From the NCBI GenBank assembly GCA_016124335.1, contig WGNX01000004.1:394418-458417 (forward strand): a stretch of 64,000 bases of DNA, written 5' to 3'. How positions within the stretch are numbered: position 1 is the stretch's first letter; each line of letters starts with the position of its first letter. This DNA comes from Alphaproteobacteria bacterium (GTDB lineage Bacteria; Pseudomonadota; Alphaproteobacteria; CACIAM-22H2). A model generated the notes under the pieces. That model was not told where the DNA came from. It saw nothing but the letters and a program-made list of their open reading frames with translations, and made no database searches. This document shows, in pieces, positions 43,095 to 51,414 of the stretch. The position numbers and the translations under genes are program-made.

Positions 43095-43487
43095 TCAGCG
43101 TTTTCCCTTCGCGCGTTTGGCCGTGACTTCGATCTCGATCTTCATGCGCGGATCGACGAAGCCGGTCACGAGCGTCGTGTTCGCCGGACGGATCTTCGCG
43201 AAGTGCTTTCCGACGATCGGGGCGACGGTCGCGAAGTCCTTGCGGCTTGCAAGAAAGATGCGCACGCGCGCCACGTCGGCGAGCGAGCCGCCCGCCTTTT
43301 CGAGCGCGGCGGCGATGTTCCTGAAGCACTGCTCGGTCTGCGCGGCGACACCCTTGGAGATCGCCATGCGCGAATAGTCGAAGCCGGTCGTTCCGGAGAC
43401 AAAGATCCATTCCCCGTCGACAACGGCGCGCGAATAGCCCGCCAGCTTCTCGAAACTGGAACCCGAAGAAACAAGTCGCCGCGCCAT
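43095..43487 (-). CDS. Rid family protein lacking the catalytic Arg
   Basis: 130 aa from ATG 43487 behind GGGGGAGA. The trimeric Rid core is present (GEWIFVSGTTGFDYSRM, QTEQCFRNIAAALEKAGGSLADVARVRIF), but the C-terminal motif reads RPANTTLVTGFVDPRMKIEIEV, with Asn where active RidA has Arg. It therefore probably lacks enamine/imine deaminase activity and belongs to another Rid subfamily, perhaps a binding or different hydrolytic role in the leucine cluster. Confidence 0.88.
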   Translation of the reverse strand: MARRLVSSGSSFEKLAGYSRAVVDGEWIFVSGTTGFDYSRMAISKGVAAQTEQCFRNIAAALEKAGGSLADVARVRIFLASRKDFATVAPIVGKHFAKIRPANTTLVTGFVDPRMKIEIEVTAKRAKGKR

Positions 43488-43524
43488 ACGTCTCCCCCCG
43501 CGATTGACCGAGACTATCCCAACT

Positions 43525-44697
43525 TCACGCCGTTTCGGCAAACAGCTCGCGCCCGATCAGCCAGCGCCGGATTTCCGAGGTTCCGGCCCCGATTTCATAG
43601 AGCTTGGCATCGCGCAGCAGCCGGCCGGTCGGGTAGTCGTTGATATAGCCGTTGCCGCCCAGAAGCTGGATCGCGTCGAGCGCCACCTGCGTGGCCTTTT
43701 CGGCGGCATAGAGGATTGCACCGGCGGCATCCTTGCGCGAGGTGCGGCCGGCGTCGCACGCGCGCGCCACCGCGTAAACATAGCTCTTGCAGGCGTTGGT
43801 CGTCGTATACATGTCGGCAAGTTTGCCCTGCACGAGCTGGAATTCGCCGATCGACTGGCCGAACTGCTTGCGCTCGTGGACATAGGGGATCACGACGTCG
43901 AGCGCGGCCTGCATGATGCCGGTGGGGCCTGCCGCCAGCACCGCGCGCTCGTAGTCGAGCCCGCTCATCAGCACGTTGACGCCCTTGCCGAGCGCACCCA
44001 GCACGTTCTCCTCCGGCACCTCGCAGTCCTGGAAGACGAGTTCGCCGGTGTTCGATCCGCGCATGCCGAGCTTGTCGAGCTTCTGCGCGCACGAAAATCC
44101 CTTCATGCCCTTTTCCACGAGGAACGCCGTGATGCCGCGCGGGCCCGCCGCCGGATCGGTCTTGGCATAGACGACGAGCGTGTCGGCATCCGGCCCGTTC
44201 GTGATCCAGAATTTCGAGCCGTTGAGGACGTAGCGGTCGCCCTTCTTTTCCGCCTTCAGTTTCATGCTGACGACGTCGGAGCCCGCCCCCGGCTCCGACA
44301 TCGCGAGCGCGCCCACATGCTCGCCGGATATGAGCTTGGGCAGATACTTCTTCTTCTGCGCTTCGTTGCCGTTGCGCGCGATCTGGTTGACGCAGAGGTT
44401 CGAATGCGCGCCGTAGGAAAGCCCGACCGAGGCCGAGGCCCGGCTCACTTCCTCCATCGCGACGCAGTGCGCGAGATAGCCCATGCCGGCCCCGCCATAT
44501 TCCTCCGGTGCCGTCATGCCGAGGATGCCGAGGGCGCCCATCTTGCGCCAGAGATCGGCGGGGAAATCGTTCGTCTTGTCGATCTCGCCCGCGCGGGGGG
44601 CGATCTCGTCGGCGGAAAAGCGCGCGACCTGATCGCGCAGCATGTCCACGTCCTCGCCCAGTCCGAAATCGAACGGCGGCAGCGAATTGCGGGACAT
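43525..44697 (-). CDS. ivd: Isovaleryl-CoA dehydrogenase
   Basis: Oxidises isovaleryl-CoA to 3-methylcrotonyl-CoA, passing electrons to ETF. 390 aa. Unlike other acyl-CoA dehydrogenases, the catalytic Glu is on helix [19 protein letters not shown] (Glu250), and the usual late Glu site reads [12 protein letters not shown], exactly as in IVD enzymes. [20 protein letters not shown] is the FAD loop. It is the first catabolic dehydrogenase of the leucine cluster, 22 bp after the thioesterase gene. Confidence 0.96.
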   Translation of the reverse strand: MSRNSLPPFDFGLGEDVDMLRDQVARFSADEIAPRAGEIDKTNDFPADLWRKMGALGILGMTAPEEYGGAGMGYLAHCVAMEEVSRASASVGLSYGAHSNLCVNQIARNGNEAQKKKYLPKLISGEHVGALAMSEPGAGSDVVSMKLKAEKKGDRYVLNGSKFWITNGPDADTLVVYAKTDPAAGPRGITAFLVEKGMKGFSCAQKLDKLGMRGSNTGELVFQDCEVPEENVLGALGKGVNVLMSGLDYERAVLAAGPTGIMQAALDVVIPYVHERKQFGQSIGEFQLVQGKLADMYTTTNACKSYVYAVARACDAGRTSRKDAAGAILYAAEKATQVALDAIQLLGGNGYINDYPTGRLLRDAKLYEIGAGTSEIRRWLIGRELFAETA

Positions 44698-44719
44698 CGT
44701 TTCCTCCCTGTGCTGTCTA

Positions 44720-45187
44720 TCAGCGTGCCGCGGCGCGGCCGTCGGATTTTCCGGTCATCGTCATCAAGGTCTGCAGCATCGTCGCGCACAGCTTCGATTG
44801 CCCGGCCTTGATCGCGAAAACATCGGCCTGCGTGACCACGAGCGTGCGGCCCGGCTTGATCACGCGGCCCTTGGCGAGGATCGTTTCGCCATCGGCCGGC
44901 GCCACGAGGTTAAGCTTGTATTCGACCGTCAGCACGCTGGCATCGGCCGGCATCAGCGAGAAGCCCGAATAGCCGCCGGCGGTGTCCGCGATCATGCCGA
45001 CGACGCCGCCATGCACGTAGCCATGCTGCTGGGAAATCGCATCGGCATAGTCGAGCGCGATATGGACATGGCCGGGCTCGACATGCACGAGGCGCGCGCC
45101 CACCGTCGTCATCGCGCCCTGGCGCGAGAAGCTGTCGCGGACCTTCGCCTCCCAGTTCGGGTCGGCGGGGGTGAATCCGGATGTCAT
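44720..45187 (-). CDS. PaaI family thioesterase (hotdog fold)
   Basis: 155 aa. The hotdog helix motif [18 protein letters not shown] with the catalytic Asp, preceded by HGYV, is typical of PaaI-type acyl-CoA thioesterases, which release CoA from stalled intermediates. C-terminal [29 protein letters not shown]. It is the first gene of the leucine cluster transcript, with a palindromic operator candidate 22 bp upstream of its start and tetR divergent. Confidence 0.92.
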   Translation of the reverse strand: MTSGFTPADPNWEAKVRDSFSRQGAMTTVGARLVHVEPGHVHIALDYADAISQQHGYVHGGVVGMIADTAGGYSGFSLMPADASVLTVEYKLNLVAPADGETILAKGRVIKPGRTLVVTQADVFAIKAGQSKLCATMLQTLMTMTGKSDGRAAAR

Positions 45188-45208
45188 GGCGCTTCCTCAG
45201 ACGTCCAA

Positions 45209-45224
45209 CATACGCTACCGTATG
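45209..45224. promoter_or_regulatory. Candidate TetR operator between the leucine cluster and its regulator gene
   Basis: CATACG-CTAC-CGTATG, a perfect 6-bp inverted repeat with a 4-nt spacer in the 39-bp gap between the divergent starts (45187 and 45227). It ends 2 bp before the tetR ATG, so a bound dimer could block both directions. Confidence 0.6.
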
Positions 45225-45226
45225 GT

Positions 45227-45787
45227 ATGGCTCGCCGCCTGTCAACGAAACCCCGTCTCGACGCCGGGGCCTGGATCAACGCGGCGCTCGAGGCGCTTGG
45301 CGCCGAGGGCCCGGCCGCCGTGCGCGTGGAGGCGCTGGCCAAGCGGCTTGGCGTCACGAAAGGGTCGTTCTACTGGCATTTCCGCGACCGGGACGACCTG
45401 CTGGTCCGCATGCTGGATGCGTGGGCCGAGGCGCGTGTTGCCGCCATCGGCGAGCAGGTCCGGCGCGGCGACGATCCGGCGGCCACGCTCGAGGAACTTC
45501 TCGCGATCTACACGAAATCCCCCAACCCGCGCGGCCTTGCCGTCGAACTGTCGATCCGGGCGCTGGCGCGACAGAACGCAGCCGCAGCCGCCGCGACGGC
45601 ACGGGTCGACGAGGCGCGGCTGGCGCAGGTTGCAGCGCTGTTCGAGCGGCAGGGCATCGGAACGGCCGAGGCGGCCGCACGCGCCCTTCTCTTCTATTCG
45701 TTCCTGTTCGGGCAATCGCTTCTGGGCGGGGCGCGGCGTTCCGGCGCCATCGCGCAGGCCGCGCGCCGGATTCTCGACGCGTCCTAG
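45227..45787 (+). CDS. TetR/AcrR family transcriptional regulator
   Basis: 186 aa. N-terminal HTH: AGAWINAALEALGAEGPAAVRVEALAKRLGVTKGSFYWHFRDRDDLL. The C-terminal ligand domain is short and Ala-rich (AAAAAATARVDEARLAQVAALF). It is divergent from the ivd/mcc/mvaB cluster and abuts a palindrome, so it is the likely regulator of that cluster, with an acyl-CoA as probable effector by analogy. I use ATG 45227; an out-of-frame ATG lies 5 bp before. Its stop shares CTAG with the EamA gene. Confidence 0.92.
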   Translation: MARRLSTKPRLDAGAWINAALEALGAEGPAAVRVEALAKRLGVTKGSFYWHFRDRDDLLVRMLDAWAEARVAAIGEQVRRGDDPAATLEELLAIYTKSPNPRGLAVELSIRALARQNAAAAAATARVDEARLAQVAALFERQGIGTAEAAARALLFYSFLFGQSLLGGARRSGAIAQAARRILDAS

Positions 45788-46683
45788 CGCCTTGTGCCCA
45801 GCCACAGGCCCGGCAGCAGCAGCGCCAGTCCGACGAGATGGAAATCGGCAAGCCGTTCGCCAAGCACCGCCCACGCCAGCCCGGCTCCGTAGAGCGGCAC
45901 CAGATACATGACGAGGCTCGACGTCGCAGCGCCCAGCGCGGCAACGATCATCGAATAGCTGAGATACGACCCCACGCCCGGGAACAGGGCGACGAACAGC
46001 ACCGTCGCGACGGTCTTGAGATCGACCGGCGTGGGCGCCACGAAGAACGCCTCGAACAGGTAGAACGGGATGTTCGCCAGCACGCCACCCGCGCAGATCG
46101 CGGCCAGCCGCGTCGTCGGGTCGAGCTTCGTTGGCGAATGGCGCAGCAGCACCGAATAGAGCGACCAGGCGACCATCGCCATGACGATCAGCAGGTCGCC
46201 AGGCACGAAATCGAGCCGCAGCACGTTCGCCGGATCGCCGCGCAGCACGATCCAGAGCGTGCCCGCAAGGCACACCGCGATGCCGGTCGCCTGCCGGGGC
46301 GAGACAGGGTCGCCGTAGCGCAGCCAGCCGAGCAGCACGATCAGCACCGGCGAGGCCGCATAGATCAGGCCGATATTCATCGCCGTCGTCGTGATGCCCG
46401 CAAGATAGACGGGCGCGCCGCAGACGACCATGCCGAGGAACCCGAGGAACAGGTAGAGCCGCCAGTGCGCGCGGATTTCCCCCCGCCCGCGCCACAGCCG
46501 CTCGCCCGCGAACGGCAGCAGCATCGCCAGCGTCATCGTCCAGCGCCAGAAAGCCAGCGCCTCCGACGGGATGGCGCCCGCGTTCCAGCGCGCGACAAGC
46601 ATGTTGCTTGCGAAGAAAAGCGGCGTCGCGGCGAACAGGACGAATGCCACGCGGCGGCTGAGGATGGTCGGAGCGGCGGCCAT
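45784..46683 (-). CDS. EamA/DMT superfamily transporter
   Basis: 299 aa, ten predicted membrane helices in two EamA halves: VAFVLFAATPLFFASNMLVARW, VVCGAPVYLAGITTTAMNIGLIYAASPVLIVLLG, ATGIAVCLAGTLWIVLRG, then LLIVMAMVAWSLYSVLL, FVALFPGVGSYLSYSMIVAALGAA, LVPLYGAGLAWAVLGERL. Substrate unknown; relatives export amino acids or metabolites. I start it at ATG 46683. Convergent with tetR, the stops sharing CTAG. Confidence 0.92.
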   Translation of the reverse strand: MAAAPTILSRRVAFVLFAATPLFFASNMLVARWNAGAIPSEALAFWRWTMTLAMLLPFAGERLWRGRGEIRAHWRLYLFLGFLGMVVCGAPVYLAGITTTAMNIGLIYAASPVLIVLLGWLRYGDPVSPRQATGIAVCLAGTLWIVLRGDPANVLRLDFVPGDLLIVMAMVAWSLYSVLLRHSPTKLDPTTRLAAICAGGVLANIPFYLFEAFFVAPTPVDLKTVATVLFVALFPGVGSYLSYSMIVAALGAATSSLVMYLVPLYGAGLAWAVLGERLADFHLVGLALLLPGLWLGTRR

Positions 46684-46789
46684 TGCGGCCTGTCTAGGCA
46701 AGAGCCGGGCCGATGTCACGCAAAGCGAGCATCTTGACAGCCATGCGCCGATGGAAGATGCCCGTCGGCGGAACAGGAGGAATTCGCCG

Positions 46790-47095
46790 ATGCTTTTCAT
46801 GATCGTCGAGCGCTTTGCGGGCTGCGATCCGGTCCCTGTGTATGAACGCGTGCGCGACAAGGGCCGCCGGCTGCCAAAGGGGCTCACCTATGTCGGCAGC
46901 TGGATCGAGCCGAACTTCGACCGGTGCTTCCAGCTGATGGAATGCGCCGATGCGCGGCTGTTGCAGGAATGGATTCTGGGCTGGCGCGGGCTCGGCATCA
47001 CTTTCGAAATCGTTCCCGTCGTGCCAAGCAAGGAAACGCGCGAGGTCGTCGCGCCGCATCTGGGCCGCGCGAAGAAGCGCCGCAAACGCGGCTAG
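46790..47095 (+). CDS. DUF3303 family small protein
   Basis: 101 aa, started at ATG 46790 behind AGGAGG (46777-46782). MLFMIVERFAGCDPVPVYERVRDKGRRLPKGLTYVGSWIE and FQLMECADARLLQEWILGW match the DUF3303 pattern, a small ferredoxin-like alpha+beta domain also seen in YciI-like proteins. A basic tail (GRAKKRRKRG) ends it. Function unknown. Divergent from the EamA gene and convergent with maeB, again sharing CTAG at the stops. Confidence 0.85.
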   Translation: MLFMIVERFAGCDPVPVYERVRDKGRRLPKGLTYVGSWIEPNFDRCFQLMECADARLLQEWILGWRGLGITFEIVPVVPSKETREVVAPHLGRAKKRRKRG

Positions 47096-49371
47096 GCCGG
47101 GTTTTCGACCTGGGCGTCGACCACGCAGAACGCGGCAAGATTGACGATGCCGCGCACGGTGGCGCTGCCGTCGAGCACGTGGGCGGGCTTGCTCATGCCC
47201 AGCATGATCGGACCGATCTTCTGCGCGTCGCCCAGTTCCTTCAGCAGGCTGAAGGAGATGTTGGCGGCGTCGAGCGTGGGCATGACCAGCAGGTTGGCGG
47301 CACCTTCAAGACGGCCTTCGAGGATGCGCTGGCCGCGGATTTCCTGCGACATCGCGGCCTCGGCCGTCATTTCGCCGTCGACCTCCAGATAGGGCGCCAT
47401 CGCCTGGATGCGCTCGAGTGCGGCGCGCATCTTGCGCGCACTCTTGGTGTCCGCCGATCCGAAGTTCGAATGCGACAGGAGGGCGGCCTTGGGCTTCAGC
47501 CCGAAATGGCGGATCACGTCGCCCGCACGCACGGTCATTTCGGCGATCTGGACAGGCGTGGGATCGGGCGTCACGTGCGTGTCGCAGATGAAGACCGTCC
47601 CGCGCGAATGCACCAGCACGGAAAGTGCGGCCGGCACCTCGACGCCCGGCCGCAGGCCGATGATGTCGACGATGTCGTTCAAGATGCGCGAATAGCGGCC
47701 CACGAGCCCGCAGATGAGCCCGTCCGCCTCGCCCTGGCGCACGGCGAGCGCACCAAGAACGGCGTTGCGCGTACGCACGGTCGTGCGCGCCGTGTCGGGC
47801 GAAACGCCGCGCCTTCCCATGATCTGGTGATAGAGCTGCCAGTCGCGCGCGTAGTTCGGCACGTCCTCGGGGTTGAGCAGCTTGAAGTCCTTGTCGATCG
47901 CGATGCGCAGGCCCAGCTTTTCGATGCGCTTGCGGATCGTCTCGCGCCGGCCGATCAGGATCGGGTGGCAGATTTCCTCGTCGATCAGCGTCTGCGTGGC
48001 CCGCAGCACGCGCTCGTCCTCGCCGTCGGCGAAGATGACGCGCTTGGGGTTCGCCCGCGCGCGCTCGAAGATCGGCTTCATCACGAAGCCCGAACGGTAG
48101 ACGAACTGCGAGAGCTGGTCGAAATACGCGTCGAAATCGGCGATCGGGCGCGTCGCCACGCCGGATTCCATCGCGGCCCTTGCCACCGCCGGCGCGATCT
48201 CGGTGATGAGGCGCGGATCGAACGGCTTCGGGATCAGGTTGTCGGGCCCGAAGGCTGGCGGCTCGCCGCCATAGGCGGCCACGACGATATCGGAAGGTTC
48301 CTGCGTGGCGAGATCGGCGATGGCGCGCACGGCCGCGACCTTCATCGCCTCGTTGATCGTGCGCGCGCCCACGTCGAGCGCGCCGCGGAAGATGAACGGG
48401 AAGCACAGGACGTTGTTGACCTGGTTGGGATAGTCCGACCGGCCGGTCGCGACGATCGCGTCGGGCCGCACGGCTTTCACTTCCTCGGGCAGGATCTCGG
48501 GCGTCGGATTGGCAAGCGCCAGGATCAGCGGCGCCTTCGCCATCTTGGCGACCATCGCGGGCTTCAGCACGCGCGGTGCGGAAAGGCCCAGGAACACGTC
48601 GGCATCGCCGATCACGTCGTCGAGCGTGCGCGCGTTGGTGTCGCGCGCATAGCGCACCTTGCGCGGGTCCATCTGCTCGACACGGCCCTTGTAGACCACG
48701 CCCGCGATGTCGGTGACCCAGATGTTCTCCTGGCGGAAACCCAGATCGACGAGCAGGTCGAGGCAGGCAAGTGCTGCCGCACCGGCACCCGACGTGACGA
48801 GCTTCACCTTGTCGGGCGACTTGCCCACCACGCGCAGCCCGTTGAGGATCGCCGCGCACACGATGATCGCCGTGCCGTGCTGGTCGTCGTGGAAGACCGG
48901 GATGTTGAGGCGCTTCCTGAGCTTGGCCTCGATCTCGAAGCACTCGGGCGCCTTGATGTCCTCGAGATTTATGCCGCCGAAGGTGGGCTCGAGCGAGGCG
49001 ACGATGTCGACGAACCTGTCGGGATCGCGCTCGTCGATCTCGAGGTCGAACACGTCGATGCCGGCGAACTTCTTGAAGAGGACGGCCTTGCCCTCCATCA
49101 CCGGCTTGGAGGCGAGCGCGCCGATGGCGCCGAGCCCCAGAACGGCCGTGCCGTTCGTGATGACCGCCACGAGATTGGCGCGGCTGGTGACGGTTGCCGC
49201 TTCCGCCGGATCGGCGACGATCGCCTCGCACGCGGCGGCCACGCCCGGCGAATAGGCCAGCGCCAGGTCGCGCTGGTTGGCGAGCGGCTTGGTCGCGACG
49301 ACGGCGAGTTTGCCGGGCGTCGGTAGCCGGTGATACTCCAGCGCGCTGTCGCGCAGCTTGTCGTCGGCCAT
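47092..49371 (-). CDS. maeB: NADP-dependent malic enzyme (MaeB type, with phosphotransacetylase-like domain)
   Basis: Decarboxylates malate to pyruvate with NADP+. 759 aa, the long form. Malic domain: LAYSPGVAAACEAI, VFHDDQHGTAIIVCAAI; NAD(P) domain: LVTSGAGAAALACLDLL, LALANPTPEILPEEV. Residues about 430-759 form a phosphotransacetylase-like domain (ANPKRVIFADGEDERVLRAT; EADGLICGL), which in MaeB binds acetyl-CoA as regulator rather than catalysing. Its ATG lies 37 bp behind tRNA-Leu on the same strand with no terminator between. Confidence 0.96.
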   Translation of the reverse strand: MADDKLRDSALEYHRLPTPGKLAVVATKPLANQRDLALAYSPGVAAACEAIVADPAEAATVTSRANLVAVITNGTAVLGLGAIGALASKPVMEGKAVLFKKFAGIDVFDLEIDERDPDRFVDIVASLEPTFGGINLEDIKAPECFEIEAKLRKRLNIPVFHDDQHGTAIIVCAAILNGLRVVGKSPDKVKLVTSGAGAAALACLDLLVDLGFRQENIWVTDIAGVVYKGRVEQMDPRKVRYARDTNARTLDDVIGDADVFLGLSAPRVLKPAMVAKMAKAPLILALANPTPEILPEEVKAVRPDAIVATGRSDYPNQVNNVLCFPFIFRGALDVGARTINEAMKVAAVRAIADLATQEPSDIVVAAYGGEPPAFGPDNLIPKPFDPRLITEIAPAVARAAMESGVATRPIADFDAYFDQLSQFVYRSGFVMKPIFERARANPKRVIFADGEDERVLRATQTLIDEEICHPILIGRRETIRKRIEKLGLRIAIDKDFKLLNPEDVPNYARDWQLYHQIMGRRGVSPDTARTTVRTRNAVLGALAVRQGEADGLICGLVGRYSRILNDIVDIIGLRPGVEVPAALSVLVHSRGTVFICDTHVTPDPTPVQIAEMTVRAGDVIRHFGLKPKAALLSHSNFGSADTKSARKMRAALERIQAMAPYLEVDGEMTAEAAMSQEIRGQRILEGRLEGAANLLVMPTLDAANISFSLLKELGDAQKIGPIMLGMSKPAHVLDGSATVRGIVNLAAFCVVDAQVENPA

Positions 49372-49408
49372 CGCGCCCGCCCGGTAATCGTTTTTCAAAT
49401 TAGAGCAA

Positions 49409-49494
49409 TGGTGCGGTCGAGAAGACTCGAACTTCCACGACCTTTCGGCCACCAGCACCTCAAGCTGGCGCGTCTACCGTTCCGCCACGACCGC
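49409..49494 (-). tRNA. tRNA-Leu (GAG anticodon)
   Basis: Minus-strand reading begins GCGGTCG at 49494; its complement CGACCGC, discriminator A and encoded CCA end at 49409. The anticodon stem CCAGC/GCTGG encloses TTGAGGT, giving anticodon GAG. A long variable arm (GTGGCCGAAAGGTCGTGG region) and the D arm GGCGGAACGGTAGACGC mark a class II leucine tRNA. T arm: GTTCGAGTC. 86 nt with CCA. Confidence 0.95.
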
Positions 49495-49596
49495 ACATCG
49501 CATCATTGCGCCTGAAAGTCCGTCGGACTTGCCAAGCACGGGGGGCGGGGATACCAAATCGGGGGGGCATATGCAAGACCCCCCGCCCGGTACGCA

Positions 49597-50289
49597 ATGG
49601 CTTTGAAAAACAGTCCCTTGGACACCCTCGAATGGATCGTTTCGGACGGGCTCGTGCCCTATCCGGAGGCGCTCGCGTTCATGGAAGCCCGGGCGGCCGA
49701 AATCGCGGAAAATGCCGCTCCGGAGGCGGTCTGGCTGGTCGAGCACCCGCCCCTCTACACGGCCGGAACCTCGGCCAAGGCGGGCGACCTGGTGGCCCCC
49801 GGCCGCTTCCCGGTCTACGAGGCCGGGAGAGGCGGTCAATACACCTACCACGGGCCCGGCCAGCGGGTGGGCTACGTGATGATCGACCTCAAGGCGCGCG
49901 GCGGCGACGTGCGCGCCTTTGTCCGCAATCTCGAGGAATGGCTGATCCGCACCCTCGCCCGTTTCAACGTCAAGGGCGAGCGGCGCGAGGGCCGCATCGG
50001 CATCTGGGTCGACCGCGGGCCCGACGGGCGCGGCGGCAGGCGCGAGGACAAGATCGCAGCACTTGGCGTCCGCGTGCGGCGCGGCGTCACGTTCCACGGC
50101 GTCTCGCTCAATGTCGACTGCGATCTTTCCCACTTCGCCGGTATCGTGCCGTGCGGGATTGCCGAACCTTCCTTCGGCGTCACCTCACTTGCCGATCTGG
50201 GCATCCTTGCTTCGATGCCGGAAGTCGACATGACAATGGAAGCCGCCTTCCGCGAGACGTTCGGCGCGCACGCGCCGCTGGTCGCCTAG
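49597..50289 (+). CDS. lipB: Lipoyl(octanoyl) transferase LipB
   Basis: Transfers octanoate from acyl carrier protein to lipoyl domains. 230 aa. [18 protein letters not shown], the signature [21 protein letters not shown], Lys152 in [18 protein letters not shown] and the catalytic Cys186 in [11 protein letters not shown] are all present. Residues 140-149 form a Gly/Arg-rich insert ([10 protein letters not shown]). It is divergent from tRNA-Leu. The products it modifies (2-oxoacid dehydrogenases) feed the branched-chain pathway elsewhere in the window. Confidence 0.97.
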   Translation: MALKNSPLDTLEWIVSDGLVPYPEALAFMEARAAEIAENAAPEAVWLVEHPPLYTAGTSAKAGDLVAPGRFPVYEAGRGGQYTYHGPGQRVGYVMIDLKARGGDVRAFVRNLEEWLIRTLARFNVKGERREGRIGIWVDRGPDGRGGRREDKIAALGVRVRRGVTFHGVSLNVDCDLSHFAGIVPCGIAEPSFGVTSLADLGILASMPEVDMTMEAAFRETFGAHAPLVA

Positions 50290-50293
50290 CCGT

Positions 50294-51061
50294 TCAGGCG
50301 CCCTTCCATGCTTCCCACAGGAAGCCAAGACCGCCCGCCAGGACGATCACATCCATCATCGCGGTGTGGACGTGCATCGGAAACCGCCTGAGCAGCCACC
50401 TTCCCACGAAGGCGCCCGGGAACGTGCAAAGGCCAAGCAGGAAGCCCGCCGCCGCAAGGTCGAAGTCGAGAGTCGTGCGAGAGCCGAAAACGGCGACCTT
50501 CACAAGGTTCGTGAACAGCGACACCAGCGCGTCCGAGCCGATCAGCGCCGCCCCTTCCATGCCGGCCGCCATGAAGGTCGCGATGACGATGGCGCCAAGC
50601 CCGGTCATGCCGCCGATCAGGATGCCGTAGGTCGCCCCGCCCGCGACGACGCCGCGCGGACCGACGCGCCATCCCGCGCGCGCAAGCGCCCGCCGCATCG
50701 GGATGCTGCCGATCAGGCATGCTCCCAGCACCGCAGCGATCGCGGTGGTCGGCAGCATCGTATAGACGAACGAAGACACGACGCAGCAGGGCACGGCGCC
50801 CGCAAGCGCCAATCTGGCGCGCGGCAGGTCGATCTCGCGCCAGAAGGCGACCACGCGGCTGAGGTTCGTCATCGCCATCGCGACCGCCATCGCCGGGATC
50901 ACGCCGGCGATTCCCACGACCGGCACGATGACCAGCGGCAGGATCAGTCCCACGCCGTAGCCCGATACGCCGCCGACGATCGATGCGGCGAATGCCGCCA
51001 TGGCCACGAGAAGCCCGGTCGTCGGATCGACCGCGAGGATGCTGAACGCGCCTGCGTCCAA
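50294..51061 (-). CDS. TSUP family membrane transporter (TauE/SafE-like)
   Basis: 255 aa from TTG 51061, 12 bp after the acylphosphatase stop; a later GTG or ATG (near 51003) would clip the first helix. Around eight helices: LLVAMAAFAASIVGGVSGYGVGLILPLVIVPVVG, LALAGAVPCCVVSSFVYTMLP, VVAGGATYGILIGGMTGLGAIVIATFMAAG and the final GAFVGRWLLRRF. TSUP proteins move sulfite, sulfonates or organic anions across the inner membrane; substrate unknown here. Likely co-transcribed with acyP. Confidence 0.88.
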   Translation of the reverse strand: MDAGAFSILAVDPTTGLLVAMAAFAASIVGGVSGYGVGLILPLVIVPVVGIAGVIPAMAVAMAMTNLSRVVAFWREIDLPRARLALAGAVPCCVVSSFVYTMLPTTAIAAVLGACLIGSIPMRRALARAGWRVGPRGVVAGGATYGILIGGMTGLGAIVIATFMAAGMEGAALIGSDALVSLFTNLVKVAVFGSRTTLDFDLAAAGFLLGLCTFPGAFVGRWLLRRFPMHVHTAMMDVIVLAGGLGFLWEAWKGA

Positions 51062-51072
51062 TGCGGGGCTGC

Positions 51073-51366
51073 CTAGTCCGTCGTCGGCAGCTGGACGAAG
51101 CAGGTCCAGCCCTCGTCGGCGAGTTCGCCCACGGCGACCGAATCCACGACCGCCAGCGGCGGCCCGTTGCGGCAGGCCTCGATCATGTCCTCGACGAGCG
51201 CCTGCGGCCCGGAAAAACAGGCTTCGACCGTTCCGTCCTTGCGATTGCGCACCCAGCCATGCAGGCCGCGGCTCTGCGCGTTCTCGATCGCCCAGCCGCG
51301 ATACCACACGCCCTGCACCCGGCCGGCCACGATCACGTGGCGGACAATTCGATTTCCTCCCGACAT
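51073..51366 (-). CDS. acyP: Acylphosphatase
   Basis: 97 aa, a small ferredoxin-like enzyme that hydrolyses acyl phosphates. VIVAGRVQGVWYRGWAIENAQ contains the phosphate-binding loop and catalytic Arg; GLHGWVRNRKDGTVEACFSG contains the catalytic Asn. The start MSGGNRIVRH follows AGGAGG-like GGAAAGGAG-type bases upstream. Gene order suggests one transcript with the TSUP transporter gene. Confidence 0.94.
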   Translation of the reverse strand: MSGGNRIVRHVIVAGRVQGVWYRGWAIENAQSRGLHGWVRNRKDGTVEACFSGPQALVEDMIEACRNGPPLAVVDSVAVGELADEGWTCFVQLPTTD

Positions 51367-51414
51367 GGAAAGGAGTCTAGCCTTCCGCGCGCGTCCCCGG
51401 AAGGGGCGGCCGCG

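Noticed and set aside
49516-49530. Palindrome AAGTCCG-T-CGGACTT upstream of tRNA-Leu
   Set aside because: No U tract and no transcript that it would end; it may be a chance palindrome between divergent genes.
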